Below, piece by piece: positions 17,389 through 27,394 of a DNA stretch of 58,955 bases (the stretch's first letter is position 1; each line of letters starts with the position of its first letter). A model generated the notes under the pieces. That model saw nothing but the letters and a program-made list of their open reading frames with translations. It was not told the DNA's origin and did no database searches. The position numbers and the translations under genes are program-made. Source of the stretch: Pelagibacteraceae bacterium AG-337-G06 (lineage in GTDB: Bacteria > Pseudomonadota > Alphaproteobacteria > Pelagibacterales > AG-422-B15); NCBI GenBank assembly GCA_003282175.1, contig QBZX01000009.1:1-58955 (forward strand). Direction: 5' to 3'.

Positions 17389-18633
17389 TCAGAGGTATTG
17401 ATATATTTCTTTCAAGACTTTTTTTACTGTTTCTTTACCTTCTTTTTTTAACCTGCTTATACCAACTTTTCTAACCTTATTGCCTAAAGTTTTATATTCT
17501 TCATGAATAAAATATTCGAGCTGTCTCTCATTTTTCACAACTTGTGATAATTTCATTTGACCCAAAGTCATGTATACATCAGAAAAATTTTCAACGTATT
17601 CGCCATGATATACTTTCTTTCCATGGTACGCTGCTTCAATTGGATTTTGCCCCCCATGCATCACTAAACTTCCACCAATAAAAATTATATCAGCTAACTT
17701 ATAAAATAAATTTAATTCACCGATTGTATCCGCTAAATAAATATAAGTATTTCTTTTAATTTTATTTCCCATTGATCTAATTGCAGTATTTTTAATAATA
17801 TTCTTGTTGATGATTTTTTTTCTTTTCGGATGTCTAGGAACAACAATTGTAAGAAGATCTTTACAAGTTTTTTTTAATTTTAGAGTCACTCTACTAATAA
17901 TTTCTTCTTCTCCAGGGTGTGTACTTACTGCAAGAAATATTTTTCTACCACTAGTCAAAACTTTCAGCTCGTCATATTTTTTAGTATCAGTAGTATCAGG
18001 AGTTAGGGCAAACTTTAAATTGCCAGTATAATTAGTGTTTCTTATTCCAAGTTTTTCATAAAACAAAGTACTATCTGTATTTTGCGTGCTGCAGGAACTA
18101 AATTTAGAAAACAAATTGTTAGACAATGAATTAAATAAAGACCACCTTTTAAAACTTTTAATTGTCATTCTTCCGTTAATTATAATTTGAGGTATATTTT
18201 TATTATTTAGGTTATGAATAAAGTTAGGCCAAATTTCAGATTCTACAAAAACTGCAAGAGATGGCTTCCAATAATTTAGAAATCTATTTACAAATACTGG
18301 TACATCGAAAGGAATGAATTGATGTACAACTTTACCTTTAATTCTTTTATTTATTACTTGTGCCGATGTTACAGTTCCAGATGTTATTAATATTTGATCA
18401 ATAGATTGATCTTTTTTCAATTTATCTACTATTGGCAGTATTGATTGACACTCACCAATGCTGGCAGCATGAATCCAAATCAGTTTACCTTTTTTTCGCT
18501 CGTGTGTATTTTCCCCATACCTTTCTTTAGTCCTTTCTTGCAACTCTTTCCCTTTTCTTTTTCGTATAAAGATAACCAAAGGAATAAAGATAAGAGCTAA
18601 ATTTGAAAATATACGGTAGAGAAAGAATATCAT
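17389..18633 (-). CDS. waaA: 3-deoxy-D-manno-octulosonic acid (Kdo) transferase
   Basis: Glycosyltransferase family 30 enzyme that attaches Kdo to lipid IVA. It has a short N-terminal membrane anchor, then WIHAASIGECQSILPIVDKL with the catalytic-base glutamate in the GE dipeptide, FVESEIWPNFI, INGRMTIKSFKRW and, in the C-terminal nucleotide-binding domain, GGSLVMHGGQNPIEAA. The 414 aa length is as expected. Whether it adds one or two Kdo residues cannot be read from the sequence. It is followed by lpxK and preceded by a DUF374 acyltransferase in one minus-strand run. Confidence 0.96.
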   Translation of the reverse strand: MIFFLYRIFSNLALIFIPLVIFIRKRKGKELQERTKERYGENTHERKKGKLIWIHAASIGECQSILPIVDKLKKDQSIDQILITSGTVTSAQVINKRIKGKVVHQFIPFDVPVFVNRFLNYWKPSLAVFVESEIWPNFIHNLNNKNIPQIIINGRMTIKSFKRWSLFNSLSNNLFSKFSSCSTQNTDSTLFYEKLGIRNTNYTGNLKFALTPDTTDTKKYDELKVLTSGRKIFLAVSTHPGEEEIISRVTLKLKKTCKDLLTIVVPRHPKRKKIINKNIIKNTAIRSMGNKIKRNTYIYLADTIGELNLFYKLADIIFIGGSLVMHGGQNPIEAAYHGKKVYHGEYVENFSDVYMTLGQMKLSQVVKNERQLEYFIHEEYKTLGNKVRKVGISRLKKEGKETVKKVLKEIYQYL

Positions 18634-18638
18634 TTTTT

Positions 18639-19319
18639 TTAATTATATCCTTTATTAGCTCTTTTTGTGAGATCGTTCATCAGTTTCTCGAGCGTTTCTT
18701 TCGTTGACTTAACGTTAGTATTTTTTTTGCCTACTTTAATTGGTGTACCCCAAATTACAGTAATTTCATTAAACGGCTTTGGAATAATGAATTGATCCCA
18801 CGTATTTAATTTCCATTTATTTTTAAATCCAATGCCTACAGGTACAATCATTGCATTGCTAAGCTTTGCAATACTAATGATACCGTCACTTACTTTATGT
18901 CTTGGCCCCTTAGGCCCATCTGGAGAAATGCCGATACAGATATCTCCTTGCAGTGATTTTATCATTTTTCTAGCTGATAAAAGCCCACCTTTATTTTTTG
19001 TTTTATTGGATTTATGAGTTGATCCTCGAATTGCACTAAAACCTAAATGAGAAATGACTTTAGATATTATATCTCCATCACGATGCTTTGATATAAGTAC
19101 TCTTATAGGTTTTCTATTTTGCCATGTAAGAGGACACATTAAAAGCTGGTCATGCCAAAAAGAGTAAATAAAAGATTCATCTTTTTTAAATAGACTGTTA
19201 ATATTTTTTCGATCTTTAAATTTAATTTTTGAGGACTTATGCACAAATAAAATATAAAGAGATCCTAAATAAGATATTATATTTTGTGCAACAACTTTAC
19301 TTGCAAGATATTTTATCAT
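18639..19319 (-). CDS. DUF374 lysophospholipid/lipid A acyltransferase-like protein
   Basis: PlsC-like acyltransferase fold protein of 226 aa. The SFWHDQLLMCPL stretch carries the HX4-type motif region of DUF374 proteins, and GISPDGPKGPRHKVSDG is the conserved substrate-binding block. DUF374 genes lie next to waaA and msbA in many Alphaproteobacteria, and members are suspected to acylate lipid A or a related lipid; the exact reaction here is inferred from context only. It is 4 nt downstream of msbA and 5 nt upstream of waaA. Confidence 0.85.
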   Translation of the reverse strand: MIKYLASKVVAQNIISYLGSLYILFVHKSSKIKFKDRKNINSLFKKDESFIYSFWHDQLLMCPLTWQNRKPIRVLISKHRDGDIISKVISHLGFSAIRGSTHKSNKTKNKGGLLSARKMIKSLQGDICIGISPDGPKGPRHKVSDGIISIAKLSNAMIVPVGIGFKNKWKLNTWDQFIIPKPFNEITVIWGTPIKVGKKNTNVKSTKETLEKLMNDLTKRANKGYN

Positions 19320-19323
19320 TAAA

Positions 19324-21054
19324 TTAAAATTCGCGTTCGTATAATTTCTTATAAATGCCGTTCCTTAATAGCAACTCTTCATGATTGCCGCTTTCAACAA
19401 TTTTTCCATCATCTAGAACTATAATTTGATCTGCATTTATTATGGTACTTAGCCTATGAGCTATTACCAAAGTTGTTCTGTCTTTCATCAGTTTTTTGAT
19501 CGCTTCCTGAACAAGGCCTTCAGATTCGGTATCTAAACTTGAGGTTGCTTCATCCAATAATAGTATTGGGGCATTTTTTAAAAAAGCTCTTGCAATTGAA
19601 ATTCTTTGTTTTTGACCACCTGAGAGACTATATCCCTTTTCTCCAATTACCGTATCGTATCCATTTGGTAGCTGAGCAATAAATGAGTCAGCAGCAGCAG
19701 ATTTTGCAGCACTAATAATTTCTTCTTCAGTAGAGTTAGGTCGGCTGTAAAGAATATTTTCTTTAATGGACGTATCAAATAGTATTGGTTCTTGACTAAC
19801 TAAAGCAATCACTGACCTGACTGAAGAAATTGTTAAATCTTTTATATTTTGTCCGTCAATTTTTAATTCACCTGAGTCAGGATCATAAAATCTTGGTATA
19901 AGATTTAAAATTGATGATTTACCTGATCCACTTGGTCCTACTAAAGCAGTAGTTTTTCCATGAGGAATACTGAGATTAATTTTCTTTAGCGCTGAATTTG
20001 TCTGTCCTTCATAAGAGAGAGTAACCTCATGCAAATCAATATTACATTTATTTAACGATAGATCTCTTGCATCTTTCTTTTCGTTAATTAAGCTTTCTTG
20101 ATCTAACAGATCGAACACTCTTATAGCCGCTGCAAAACCTTCTTGAAGAGTTGTATTTATTGAAGCAAGTCTTTTCAGAGGTTGAAATGCCAACATCATT
20201 GCTCCAAGAAATGATACAAATTCGTTTAATGGCAGTTCCCCTTGAAGTCCCCTCAAACCTGCATAGTATAATGTTCCTGCTATACCAAATCCTGCAAGAA
20301 ACTCAGCAAATGGTGACGCGGCCCCGCGAGCATTTGCCCCTTTAAGAATTTTTTGAACCCTTCTCCAAACTGAATTACTAAGCTTTTCAATCTCTTTTTC
20401 TTCTTGTTGATAAGCTTTAACAATTCTTGTTCCATCTAAGTTTTCAGAAAGTATGGATGCAAGTACTCCCGTTTCTTCTTGTGTTTCTGTCGAGGCTTTT
20501 TTTACTCTTTTGCCCAATCTTCTCGTCAATACCCCGACTAAAGGGAACGCTATAATTGCTATAGTTGCTAGTTGCCAGTCTTGGTAATACATAACACCAA
20601 GAAGGCAAATGAGTGTCAGTAAATCTTTAACTCCATTAGCAAGACTGCTACTAACCGCATCTTGAAGTAAAGTAACGTCATATAGAAAATTAGAAATTAT
20701 TTTTGCTGAGTGTATCTTATGAAGCCAAGATAGATCAGCGTTAATTATTTTTTTGAATAATTTTATTTGTGTGTCTGCGATAATATTTTGGGATACACCG
20801 TTTAAAAGTACAACTTGGATATAAGTTGCAACACTTTTAATGAGCAGTGTAAGAATTATTGCAATTGGTATTAACAACAACATTGATTCATCTTTATCAA
20901 GAAAAATTTTGTCAATTGCAGGGTCAAGCAGCCAAGCAGTCGCACCTGTTGAAAGGGCTATTATTATCATAAAGAAAAATGAGCTAGCTAATCTTGATGC
21001 GTAAGGTCTTATACTATCTCTGAATAACCTTGCTAATATCTGCGATCCAGTCAT
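19324..21054 (-). CDS. msbA: Lipid A export ABC transporter, ATP-binding/permease protein
   Basis: Homodimeric half-transporter (576 aa) that flips lipid A-core across the inner membrane. The N-terminal membrane domain has about six hydrophobic segments; the C-terminal ATPase carries Walker A (GPSGSGKSS), the signature LSGGQKQRIS, Walker B (ILLLDEATSSLD) and the H-loop AHRLS. MsbA and other multidrug half-transporters share this layout, but the operon with waaA, lpxK, lpxL and DUF374 makes lipid A the most probable cargo. It is the first gene of that run; a 65 nt gap separates it from pmbA upstream. Confidence 0.9.
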   Translation of the reverse strand: MTGSQILARLFRDSIRPYASRLASSFFFMIIIALSTGATAWLLDPAIDKIFLDKDESMLLLIPIAIILTLLIKSVATYIQVVLLNGVSQNIIADTQIKLFKKIINADLSWLHKIHSAKIISNFLYDVTLLQDAVSSSLANGVKDLLTLICLLGVMYYQDWQLATIAIIAFPLVGVLTRRLGKRVKKASTETQEETGVLASILSENLDGTRIVKAYQQEEKEIEKLSNSVWRRVQKILKGANARGAASPFAEFLAGFGIAGTLYYAGLRGLQGELPLNEFVSFLGAMMLAFQPLKRLASINTTLQEGFAAAIRVFDLLDQESLINEKKDARDLSLNKCNIDLHEVTLSYEGQTNSALKKINLSIPHGKTTALVGPSGSGKSSILNLIPRFYDPDSGELKIDGQNIKDLTISSVRSVIALVSQEPILFDTSIKENILYSRPNSTEEEIISAAKSAAADSFIAQLPNGYDTVIGEKGYSLSGGQKQRISIARAFLKNAPILLLDEATSSLDTESEGLVQEAIKKLMKDRTTLVIAHRLSTIINADQIIVLDDGKIVESGNHEELLLRNGIYKKLYEREF

Positions 21055-21119
21055 GAGAGGGTATTCATAATACTATTACAGAAAATTTAAATCTAAATAT
21101 TGGTTTATGGCTAAAAAGC

Positions 21120-22451
21120 TTATTTTCCTGCTAGTGTCATATTCTCAATTAGAACTGTAGGAGCGTTGGTTCGGTACTTTAACTCAAGATCATTAGCTGC
21201 GGATAAATTTAAAAACATTTCTGTAAGATTTGAAGCTATAGTTACTTCACTTACAGCATGAGTAATTTCGCCATTTTCAATCAGCATACCACTTGCACCC
21301 ATACTATAATCGCCTGTAACTAAGTTAACACCCATTCCAATTAGCTCATTTGCATAAAAACCATATTTAATAGATTTGATCATATCATCATAAGATAGTA
21401 TTCCATTAGTCATAAAAAAATTTGATGTTGATACTCCTGGAGGTGCTCCAACAGAACGTGATGCATTTCCAGTTGTTTTAAAATTAAGTTTTTTTGCTGT
21501 TGAGGTATTTAAAATCCAAGTATTGAGTTTTCCATTGGATACAATTTCTTTTTTACTGACTTGAATTCCTTCTCCATCAAATGGTTTAGAGCCCAATCCT
21601 CTCAAAATTCCAGGATCATCGATTATAGTTACGTCTTTTTTGAATATTTGTTTTCCTAAACTATCCTTTAGAAAACTTGTTCCTCTTGCAATAGACGGAC
21701 CGGATATTGCTCCAGCAAGATATCCAATTAAGCCATTACTAATTCTTTTATCAAATATTACTGGAAGTTGTGTTGATTTTATTTTTTTTGGATTTAATCG
21801 TTTCAATGTTTTGTTTGCTGCTGATGTTCCAATTTCTTTTGCTGAGCGCAAATCTGAAAAATGTCTAGATACAGAGTAATCGTAATCCCTTTCCATACTT
21901 TGTCCTTCACCAGCTAGAACAGAACAAGATATAGAATTTGTTGATGATTTGTATCCTCCCTGGAATCCGTTACTAGTCGCTAAGTAGAATTCGCCCTGTG
22001 AAAAAGATGCTCCGGCCCCTTCTGAGTTACTTATCCCACGCACTGAAAGAGCTGCTTCTTCACACTCCTTAACAGAGTCTATTAGATCTTCAGTGTTAGT
22101 TTCTTCACTTTGATGTAATTCTAAATTACCTATTTCGCTTTCGAATAATGAACTGTCGCCCAAGACAGCCGTATCGTCAACAGGTGCTAATTTTGCCATG
22201 GATACGCACTTGTTTACAAGTGTTTCTATTTTATCATCGTCCACTTCAGATGAAGAAACAAAAGCTTGCTTCTGATCAACCAGTGCTCTTATTCCAATTG
22301 TGCTATCATTTGACTCTTCAAGATCTTCTATATTCTGTTTTCTGCAGCTGATTGATTTCCCACTCGCCTTTGCAAGCACAACATCGCACTCAGTAGCCCC
22401 ACTTTTGAGAGTCTTTTCAATAATTTTTTGAGCTGTAATGTCAAAATTCAT
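21120..22451 (-). CDS. pmbA: Metallopeptidase-like TldE/PmbA protein
   Basis: Partner subunit of the TldD/TldE protease, which in E. coli processes microcin B17 and degrades unfolded peptides. The 443 aa chain starts with a helix followed by SGATECDVVLAKASGKSIS and contains IGIRALVDQKQAFVSSS, DKRISNGLIGYLAGAISG and a GAPPGVSTSNFFM stretch, as in PmbA. The catalytic zinc motif HExxxH belongs to TldD and is absent here, as expected for TldE. No tldD is in the window. It sits 3 nt downstream of ubiA on the minus strand. Confidence 0.9.
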   Translation of the reverse strand: MNFDITAQKIIEKTLKSGATECDVVLAKASGKSISCRKQNIEDLEESNDSTIGIRALVDQKQAFVSSSEVDDDKIETLVNKCVSMAKLAPVDDTAVLGDSSLFESEIGNLELHQSEETNTEDLIDSVKECEEAALSVRGISNSEGAGASFSQGEFYLATSNGFQGGYKSSTNSISCSVLAGEGQSMERDYDYSVSRHFSDLRSAKEIGTSAANKTLKRLNPKKIKSTQLPVIFDKRISNGLIGYLAGAISGPSIARGTSFLKDSLGKQIFKKDVTIIDDPGILRGLGSKPFDGEGIQVSKKEIVSNGKLNTWILNTSTAKKLNFKTTGNASRSVGAPPGVSTSNFFMTNGILSYDDMIKSIKYGFYANELIGMGVNLVTGDYSMGASGMLIENGEITHAVSEVTIASNLTEMFLNLSAANDLELKYRTNAPTVLIENMTLAGK

Positions 22452-22454
22452 ATA

Positions 22455-23321
22455 TCAAATCAGTGTTAGTAGTAAAGAGAACATAATTAATGCGCCAGTA
22501 TACCGATTGCTTTTGAAAATTTCTAGACACACTTCACTATTATAAATATCTAGTTTGAATAATTGAAATAACAAATGAAATCCCACAAGAACAAGAGAAG
22601 TGTAATATAAATATTTAAAATCAGATAATTGGCCAAAGATTAATAGGCAGATAATCATTAACAAATAAAAAGAAGAAATCCATAATTTTGAATTATCTCC
22701 AAACAAAATAGCTGTTGATTTTATTCCAATTCTTAAGTCATCCTCCCGGTCCTGATGGGCATATATTGTATCGTAACCTAAAGTCCAAAAAATTCCTGCA
22801 AGATATAAGAAGAAGATAGATAAAGAAATATTCCCACTAATGGATACATATCCAATAATAACACCAATATTAAAAGTTAGACCAAGAAATAGTTGTGGCC
22901 AATACGTAATCCTTTTCATAAGAGGATATAATATAAAAAGAAAAAATGAAATAAATCCAACAATAATTGCCATCTTATTCAACGAAAGCAATATTGCTAG
23001 TCCGACTAGACATAAAAGACAAAATATTGTGATTGCTTCAATTGTACTGATGGCTCCACTTGCCAAGGGTCTTTTTGATGTCCTGCTTACATGTTGATCA
23101 AGATCTTTATCAAATAAATCATTAATCACACAACCTGCAGATCTCATCACGACTGAGCCAATGGCAAATAAGATGATGGTGAGAAGATTATTATGTATAT
23201 CTTTAAACGAGCTAAAAGCTGCAAATATTCCCCAAAAACATGGTAACATTAGCAACATAAATCCATTAGGCTGATGGAGTCTTAATAAATGAATATACTT
23301 CTGCAACTTGTATTTCCTCAA
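22455..23321 (-). CDS. ubiA: 4-hydroxybenzoate polyprenyltransferase
   Basis: Integral membrane prenyltransferase that attaches the polyprenyl tail to 4-hydroxybenzoate in ubiquinone synthesis. Both aspartate-rich motifs are present: NDLFDKDLDQHVSRTSKRPL (first, binds prenyl diphosphate through Mg) and AHQDREDDLRIGIKSTA (second). Multiple hydrophobic helices and 288 aa fit the family. The order ubiA divergent from rsmE-gshA recurs in Alphaproteobacteria. Only 29 nt separate its ATG from that of rsmE, so promoters probably reach into the coding regions. Confidence 0.95.
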   Translation of the reverse strand: MRKYKLQKYIHLLRLHQPNGFMLLMLPCFWGIFAAFSSFKDIHNNLLTIILFAIGSVVMRSAGCVINDLFDKDLDQHVSRTSKRPLASGAISTIEAITIFCLLCLVGLAILLSLNKMAIIVGFISFFLFILYPLMKRITYWPQLFLGLTFNIGVIIGYVSISGNISLSIFFLYLAGIFWTLGYDTIYAHQDREDDLRIGIKSTAILFGDNSKLWISSFYLLMIICLLIFGQLSDFKYLYYTSLVLVGFHLLFQLFKLDIYNSEVCLEIFKSNRYTGALIMFSLLLTLI

Positions 23322-23350
23322 AACTAATATTATGAATTTAATATATATAA

Positions 23351-24070
23351 ATGACTAAGATAAAAAATAGAATTTTTATAACTTCAGCCTTAAAGTCAGG
23401 AGAGATAGTTTCTTTAGGAGATGATAATTCTCATTATGTAAACAATGTTATTAGGTGTAAAATTGGAGACCATATTTCGCTTTTTAATGACAAATTTGAA
23501 TGTATAGCTGAAGTTGTGAGCAATTCAAAAAAAATATGTAAGCTGAAATTAAAGGAATGTAAAGAAAATGAGATCGATAGACAAAATATAACTCTATTTT
23601 TCTCACCCATAAAGAGATCTCCCATGGAGTTTATGGTGCAGAAATGCACAGAGATTGGAATAACTTCTTTCCAGCCAGTATTAATGGAGAGAACAAATAA
23701 TAAAAAAATTAATCTTGAGAGATTAAGACTAATCTCTATTGAGGCATGCGAGCAGTCTAGTAGAGTAAATTTGCCTTCATTTAATTATTTAATCTCTTTT
23801 AGCGAAATGATTAAAACAATGAATTATGATAAACTTATTTTCTGCTCACTTGAAAAAAATACTAGCGCAATTAATAAAATAAATTTATCACTTAATGAAA
23901 GTATAGGAATTGTAATCGGTCCAGAAGGTGATTTTTCTCCAAACGAAATGACAGATTTAGGGAGAATAAAGAATTCTGTACCAGTAACCCTGGGTAGTAA
24001 TATTCTTAAATCTGAAACAGCTGGGGTTGTTGCCTCCTCGCTAGTTATGAACAGCATATATAATGATTAA
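23351..24070 (+). CDS. rsmE: 16S rRNA (uracil1498-N3)-methyltransferase
   Basis: SPOUT-class methyltransferase acting on U1498 of 16S rRNA. The PUA-like N-terminal domain is followed by the knotted domain with FFSPIKRSPMEFMVQKCTEI, IGIVIGPEGDFSPNEM and LGSNILKSETAGVVA, the three classical RsmE blocks that form the SAM-binding knot. Length 239 aa is standard. The 3' end overlaps gshA by 8 nt, suggesting coupled translation. Confidence 0.96.
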   Translation: MTKIKNRIFITSALKSGEIVSLGDDNSHYVNNVIRCKIGDHISLFNDKFECIAEVVSNSKKICKLKLKECKENEIDRQNITLFFSPIKRSPMEFMVQKCTEIGITSFQPVLMERTNNKKINLERLRLISIEACEQSSRVNLPSFNYLISFSEMIKTMNYDKLIFCSLEKNTSAINKINLSLNESIGIVIGPEGDFSPNEMTDLGRIKNSVPVTLGSNILKSETAGVVASSLVMNSIYND

Positions 24071-25397
24071 TAAACAAGATTTAATAAATTACTTCAGTGA
24101 AGGAATAAAGAAAGATAACACTCTCAGGATAGGTACTGAGCATGAGAAATTTATTTTTAAGCAAAATGATTTATCTTTGATCCCCTATGATGGCGATGTG
24201 AGTATACAAGCTATCTTTCAAGATTTTGTGAAAGAAGGCTGGAAAGAAGTTAAAGAAGATAACAATACAATTGCTCTCACAAAGAATAATGCAAGCATCA
24301 CTCTTGAACCTGGAGGTCAATTTGAGTTGTCCGGTGCTCCACTTAAATCAGTTCATGAAACATGTAGTGAAATCAACAGTCATTTGGATTTAACTAAAAA
24401 CTTAGAAAGAAAATATAATATTGGTTTCCTAGGCATTGGCTTCTTGCCCATAGGAACACTAGAAGAAATACCAATGGTTCCTAAAAAAAGATATGCAGAA
24501 ATTATGACTCCCTATATGAGGTCGCTTGGCGGATTGGGTTTAGAGATGATGTACCAATCTGCAACTGTGCAAGCAAATTTTGATTTTACCTCAGAAGAAG
24601 ATATGGGTAAAAAAATCAATGTTTCATCTGTACTTCAACCATTTGTGACAGGCTTATTCGCTAACTCGCCATTTAAAAATAACCAACCATCAGGTTTTGA
24701 AAGTTATAGAGGACATGTGTGGACAAGAACCGATGCAGATCGGACGGGTATACCCAAATTTTTTACTGAGCCAAACATGAGCTTTGAAAAGTATGTGGAT
24801 TTTGCTTTAGATATTCCTGTTTATGCCCTCATCAGGGATGGTAATTATATAAAATGTACAGATTATTCATTCTCAGACTTAATTGAGGGTAGGCATAGCG
24901 AATTTTCTGGAGATCAGATTACGATCAAAGATTGGGCTGATCATATTTCTACCATATTCACCGAAGTAAGATTAAAAAGATTCATTGAAATGAGAGGAGC
25001 TGATGCAGGTGGGTATGAAACGTTATGTGCATTACCTGCTTTTTGGACAGGCATCCTTTATGATGAGACTGCTCTCGAGGAGGCTTTGAGTATCACACGA
25101 CAGTTCGACTACGATGATTTAATGAATTTTAGAGCAGACGTTTTAAAGAAAGGTCTTAACTCAACTATTAATAATATTGAAGGATGGGAGTTAGCAGAAC
25201 GAATAGTCAAAATTTCCTCAGAGGGCCTAAACAGACGTGGAAAATTTAATTTATATGGTGATAGCGAAGCAGTTCATCTAGATTTTTTGAAAGATATTAT
25301 CAAAAACAAAGAGTCTAATTCAATGCGTATGATTAAAAAATACTATTTACAAGATACCCTTAATCAAAAAGAGCTTTTTCAAAAGGAGTCTTTTTAG
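24063..25397 (+). CDS. gshA: Glutamate-cysteine ligase, plant/proteobacterial type
   Basis: First step of glutathione synthesis, joining glutamate to cysteine with ATP. The N-terminal RIGTEHEKFIFK carries the metal-binding glutamates, followed by ITLEPGGQFELSGAPL, MYQSATVQANFDFTSEEDM and GHVWTRTDADRTG. These match the GCS2-like enzymes shared by Alphaproteobacteria and plants rather than E. coli GshA. At 444 aa it is full length. It overlaps rsmE by 8 nt upstream, and its stop shares the tetranucleotide TTAG with the convergent mscS stop. Confidence 0.95.
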   Translation: MINKQDLINYFSEGIKKDNTLRIGTEHEKFIFKQNDLSLIPYDGDVSIQAIFQDFVKEGWKEVKEDNNTIALTKNNASITLEPGGQFELSGAPLKSVHETCSEINSHLDLTKNLERKYNIGFLGIGFLPIGTLEEIPMVPKKRYAEIMTPYMRSLGGLGLEMMYQSATVQANFDFTSEEDMGKKINVSSVLQPFVTGLFANSPFKNNQPSGFESYRGHVWTRTDADRTGIPKFFTEPNMSFEKYVDFALDIPVYALIRDGNYIKCTDYSFSDLIEGRHSEFSGDQITIKDWADHISTIFTEVRLKRFIEMRGADAGGYETLCALPAFWTGILYDETALEEALSITRQFDYDDLMNFRADVLKKGLNSTINNIEGWELAERIVKISSEGLNRRGKFNLYGDSEAVHLDFLKDIIKNKESNSMRMIKKYYLQDTLNQKELFQKESF

Positions 25398-26482
25398 GTT
25401 GACCCTCTTTCTATATATATGGATTGAGAAGGGAAAGCAAAGCCAGCATCATTCTTTTCAACAATACTTTTAATTTCAAATGCTAAGTTTTCTTTTATCT
25501 CTAACCATTCTCCCCAATTTGTAGTGGTAGCAAAACAATAGACCAGTAAATCAATAGAGCTGTCAGAGAATTTTTCTATCCTAACAAACAATGGCTGTTC
25601 ACTTGATTTAACAAAGTTTCCATTATCTTTTAGATATTTTTCAATTTCGTCTCTTATATTTCTTAGCTGATCATGTGTTGTTCGATATTCTAAGCCAATG
25701 GTCCAATAAATTCGGCGACTTTTCATATTACTAAAGTTTGTCACGGCATTTTCGGCAAAATTAAAGTTAGGGACCATAACTGGCGAGGAGTCAAATCTTC
25801 TTACAAGCGTTGAGCGAAACCCAATCTTTTCTACTGTACCTTCAACTATATTTTCAACTTTTATCCAATCACCATTTTGAAATCTTTTTTCAAGAAGTAT
25901 CAGTATGCCTGAAATTAAGTTTTTAAATAAATCTTGAGCGCCTAAAGCAACAGCAACACTTAATAATCCAAGGCCAGCCAATATTGGTCCTACTTTTATG
26001 CCCCATATTTCGAGTACTGCCGCGCCTCCAATGATAAAGATAAAGAATTTAAGTATCCTTACACCCCAATCAATTAAATCATACGTTAACAGTTCACCAA
26101 ATTTGTGAATAAAAAAAGAAAAAGGATCAATTACTTTATAAAGGAACCAGAATATTTGAATTGTTATGAGTGATGTATTTAAATTAGTGGCAATTGTTTC
26201 AAGTGTGCTGTTCAAATTTAAATACTGAGTGCTGATGTATACCCCGATTACGATTGGAAAAAATCTCAGTGGGCCATCAAAAGCCTCTAAAACTTCATCA
26301 TCAATTTGCGTTGAAGATTTTTTTACTATTACTTTCAATCTTCCAACAACAATCTTTGAAAATAAAGATCTGAATAGGACAAAAAGTATAAGAATCAGAA
26401 TACCGATTAATACATTATTGAAATCTATTCCAAACACTCCTTGTGACCAAACTGATAAAACTAAGTTTAAAAAATTATCCAT
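25394..26482 (-). CDS. Mechanosensitive ion channel, MscS family
   Basis: Membrane channel of the MscS superfamily protecting against hypo-osmotic shock. Several hydrophobic N-terminal segments precede the pore helix region, which has Gly/Ala repeats (GPILAGLGLLSVAVALGAQD around residues 165-184), followed by LFKNLISGILILLEKRFQNG and the beta domain (DWIKVENIVEGTVEKIGFRS, then VPNFNFAENAVTNFS). The C-terminal alpha/beta domain is present (362 aa in total). It may be closer to YbdG/YnaI-like paralogues than to MscS itself, so no gene symbol is given. Confidence 0.92.
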   Translation of the reverse strand: MDNFLNLVLSVWSQGVFGIDFNNVLIGILILILFVLFRSLFSKIVVGRLKVIVKKSSTQIDDEVLEAFDGPLRFFPIVIGVYISTQYLNLNSTLETIATNLNTSLITIQIFWFLYKVIDPFSFFIHKFGELLTYDLIDWGVRILKFFIFIIGGAAVLEIWGIKVGPILAGLGLLSVAVALGAQDLFKNLISGILILLEKRFQNGDWIKVENIVEGTVEKIGFRSTLVRRFDSSPVMVPNFNFAENAVTNFSNMKSRRIYWTIGLEYRTTHDQLRNIRDEIEKYLKDNGNFVKSSEQPLFVRIEKFSDSSIDLLVYCFATTTNWGEWLEIKENLAFEIKSIVEKNDAGFAFPSQSIYIERGST

Positions 26483-26529
26483 TGTCTAATTTTAACGTAT
26501 TTGGCATTCAGATAATAGATATAGTTAAT

Positions 26530-27390
26530 TTACAGAAAATTATTGATTTCTCTTGATACTTCAGTGGTTTTTTCTAGAGGAAGCATGTGACTTGTGTCTT
26601 TAATGAAGCATATTTCCGTTTGAGGGTTATATTTTTTTATTCTCTTCTGACTTAGCTTATTGCAGACCATACTATTTGGAGTGAGAATTATTTTCAAAGG
26701 TATGTTTATTCTTTTTAGATCAAACCAAACTTCATGTGATGTCAACTTGAAGCAAGCTGACTCCCAGCTCGGTTCACATTTAAGTTTGAGCTCATTGTTT
26801 TGGTCAGTATAGGTACAATATTCAACGTAATCTCTGATAATTTGTTCATCAATATACTTAAATAAATTTTTTTTTGAGAAATATTGAAGAGCATCATCTT
26901 TACTTGACCATCCATTTCTTCTTATAGATGCATTTTTTGCTAGTGGATTTACTAAATGAGAGAGGCCAGTAAATTGTAAAAACTTATAAGTTAAAATGTA
27001 TCTCAAAGGTAACATTACTGGATCAATAAGTATTAACTTACTAACGAGATCAGGATTAGACAAAGCCACAAGCAAACTTGCGGTTCCACCCATTGAATGA
27101 CCTGAAAGCACAACAGGTTTATTTTCCATTTTGATAAGTTCTATTAGGTCATTTCTAAAAGTGTACCATGATTTTAATTTGCTTGGATCAGCTTTCAGGG
27201 TTGTATTTCCATGACCTCGCATATCATAAGTTACTACTTCGTAACTATCACTAATGTTTGATAATAGTTTATTATAGACTTTACCACTAAATCCATTTGC
27301 ATGAGAAAAGTAAAATTTATCTGCACCAGGATTTTCTTTCCTATATGTAACTATCTTTTTAGATTCTAAATCAAATTCTTTTTCTAACAT
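26530..27390 (-). CDS. Alpha/beta hydrolase
   Basis: Serine hydrolase fold of 286 aa without signal peptide. The oxyanion-hole region is near FSHANGFSGKVY, the nucleophile elbow is LSGHSMGGTAS, and a C-terminal DTSHMLPLEKT supplies the catalytic histidine. VVTYDMRGHGNT is the usual strand-loop before the elbow. Substrate is unknown; esterase, thioesterase and C-C hydrolase are all possible. It follows the DUF4396-like gene by 4 nt on the minus strand, so it is probably part of the DUF1289-DUF4396-hydrolase operon. Confidence 0.88.
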   Translation of the reverse strand: MLEKEFDLESKKIVTYRKENPGADKFYFSHANGFSGKVYNKLLSNISDSYEVVTYDMRGHGNTTLKADPSKLKSWYTFRNDLIELIKMENKPVVLSGHSMGGTASLLVALSNPDLVSKLILIDPVMLPLRYILTYKFLQFTGLSHLVNPLAKNASIRRNGWSSKDDALQYFSKKNLFKYIDEQIIRDYVEYCTYTDQNNELKLKCEPSWESACFKLTSHEVWFDLKRINIPLKIILTPNSMVCNKLSQKRIKKYNPQTEICFIKDTSHMLPLEKTTEVSREINNFL

Positions 27391-27394
27391 TTAC

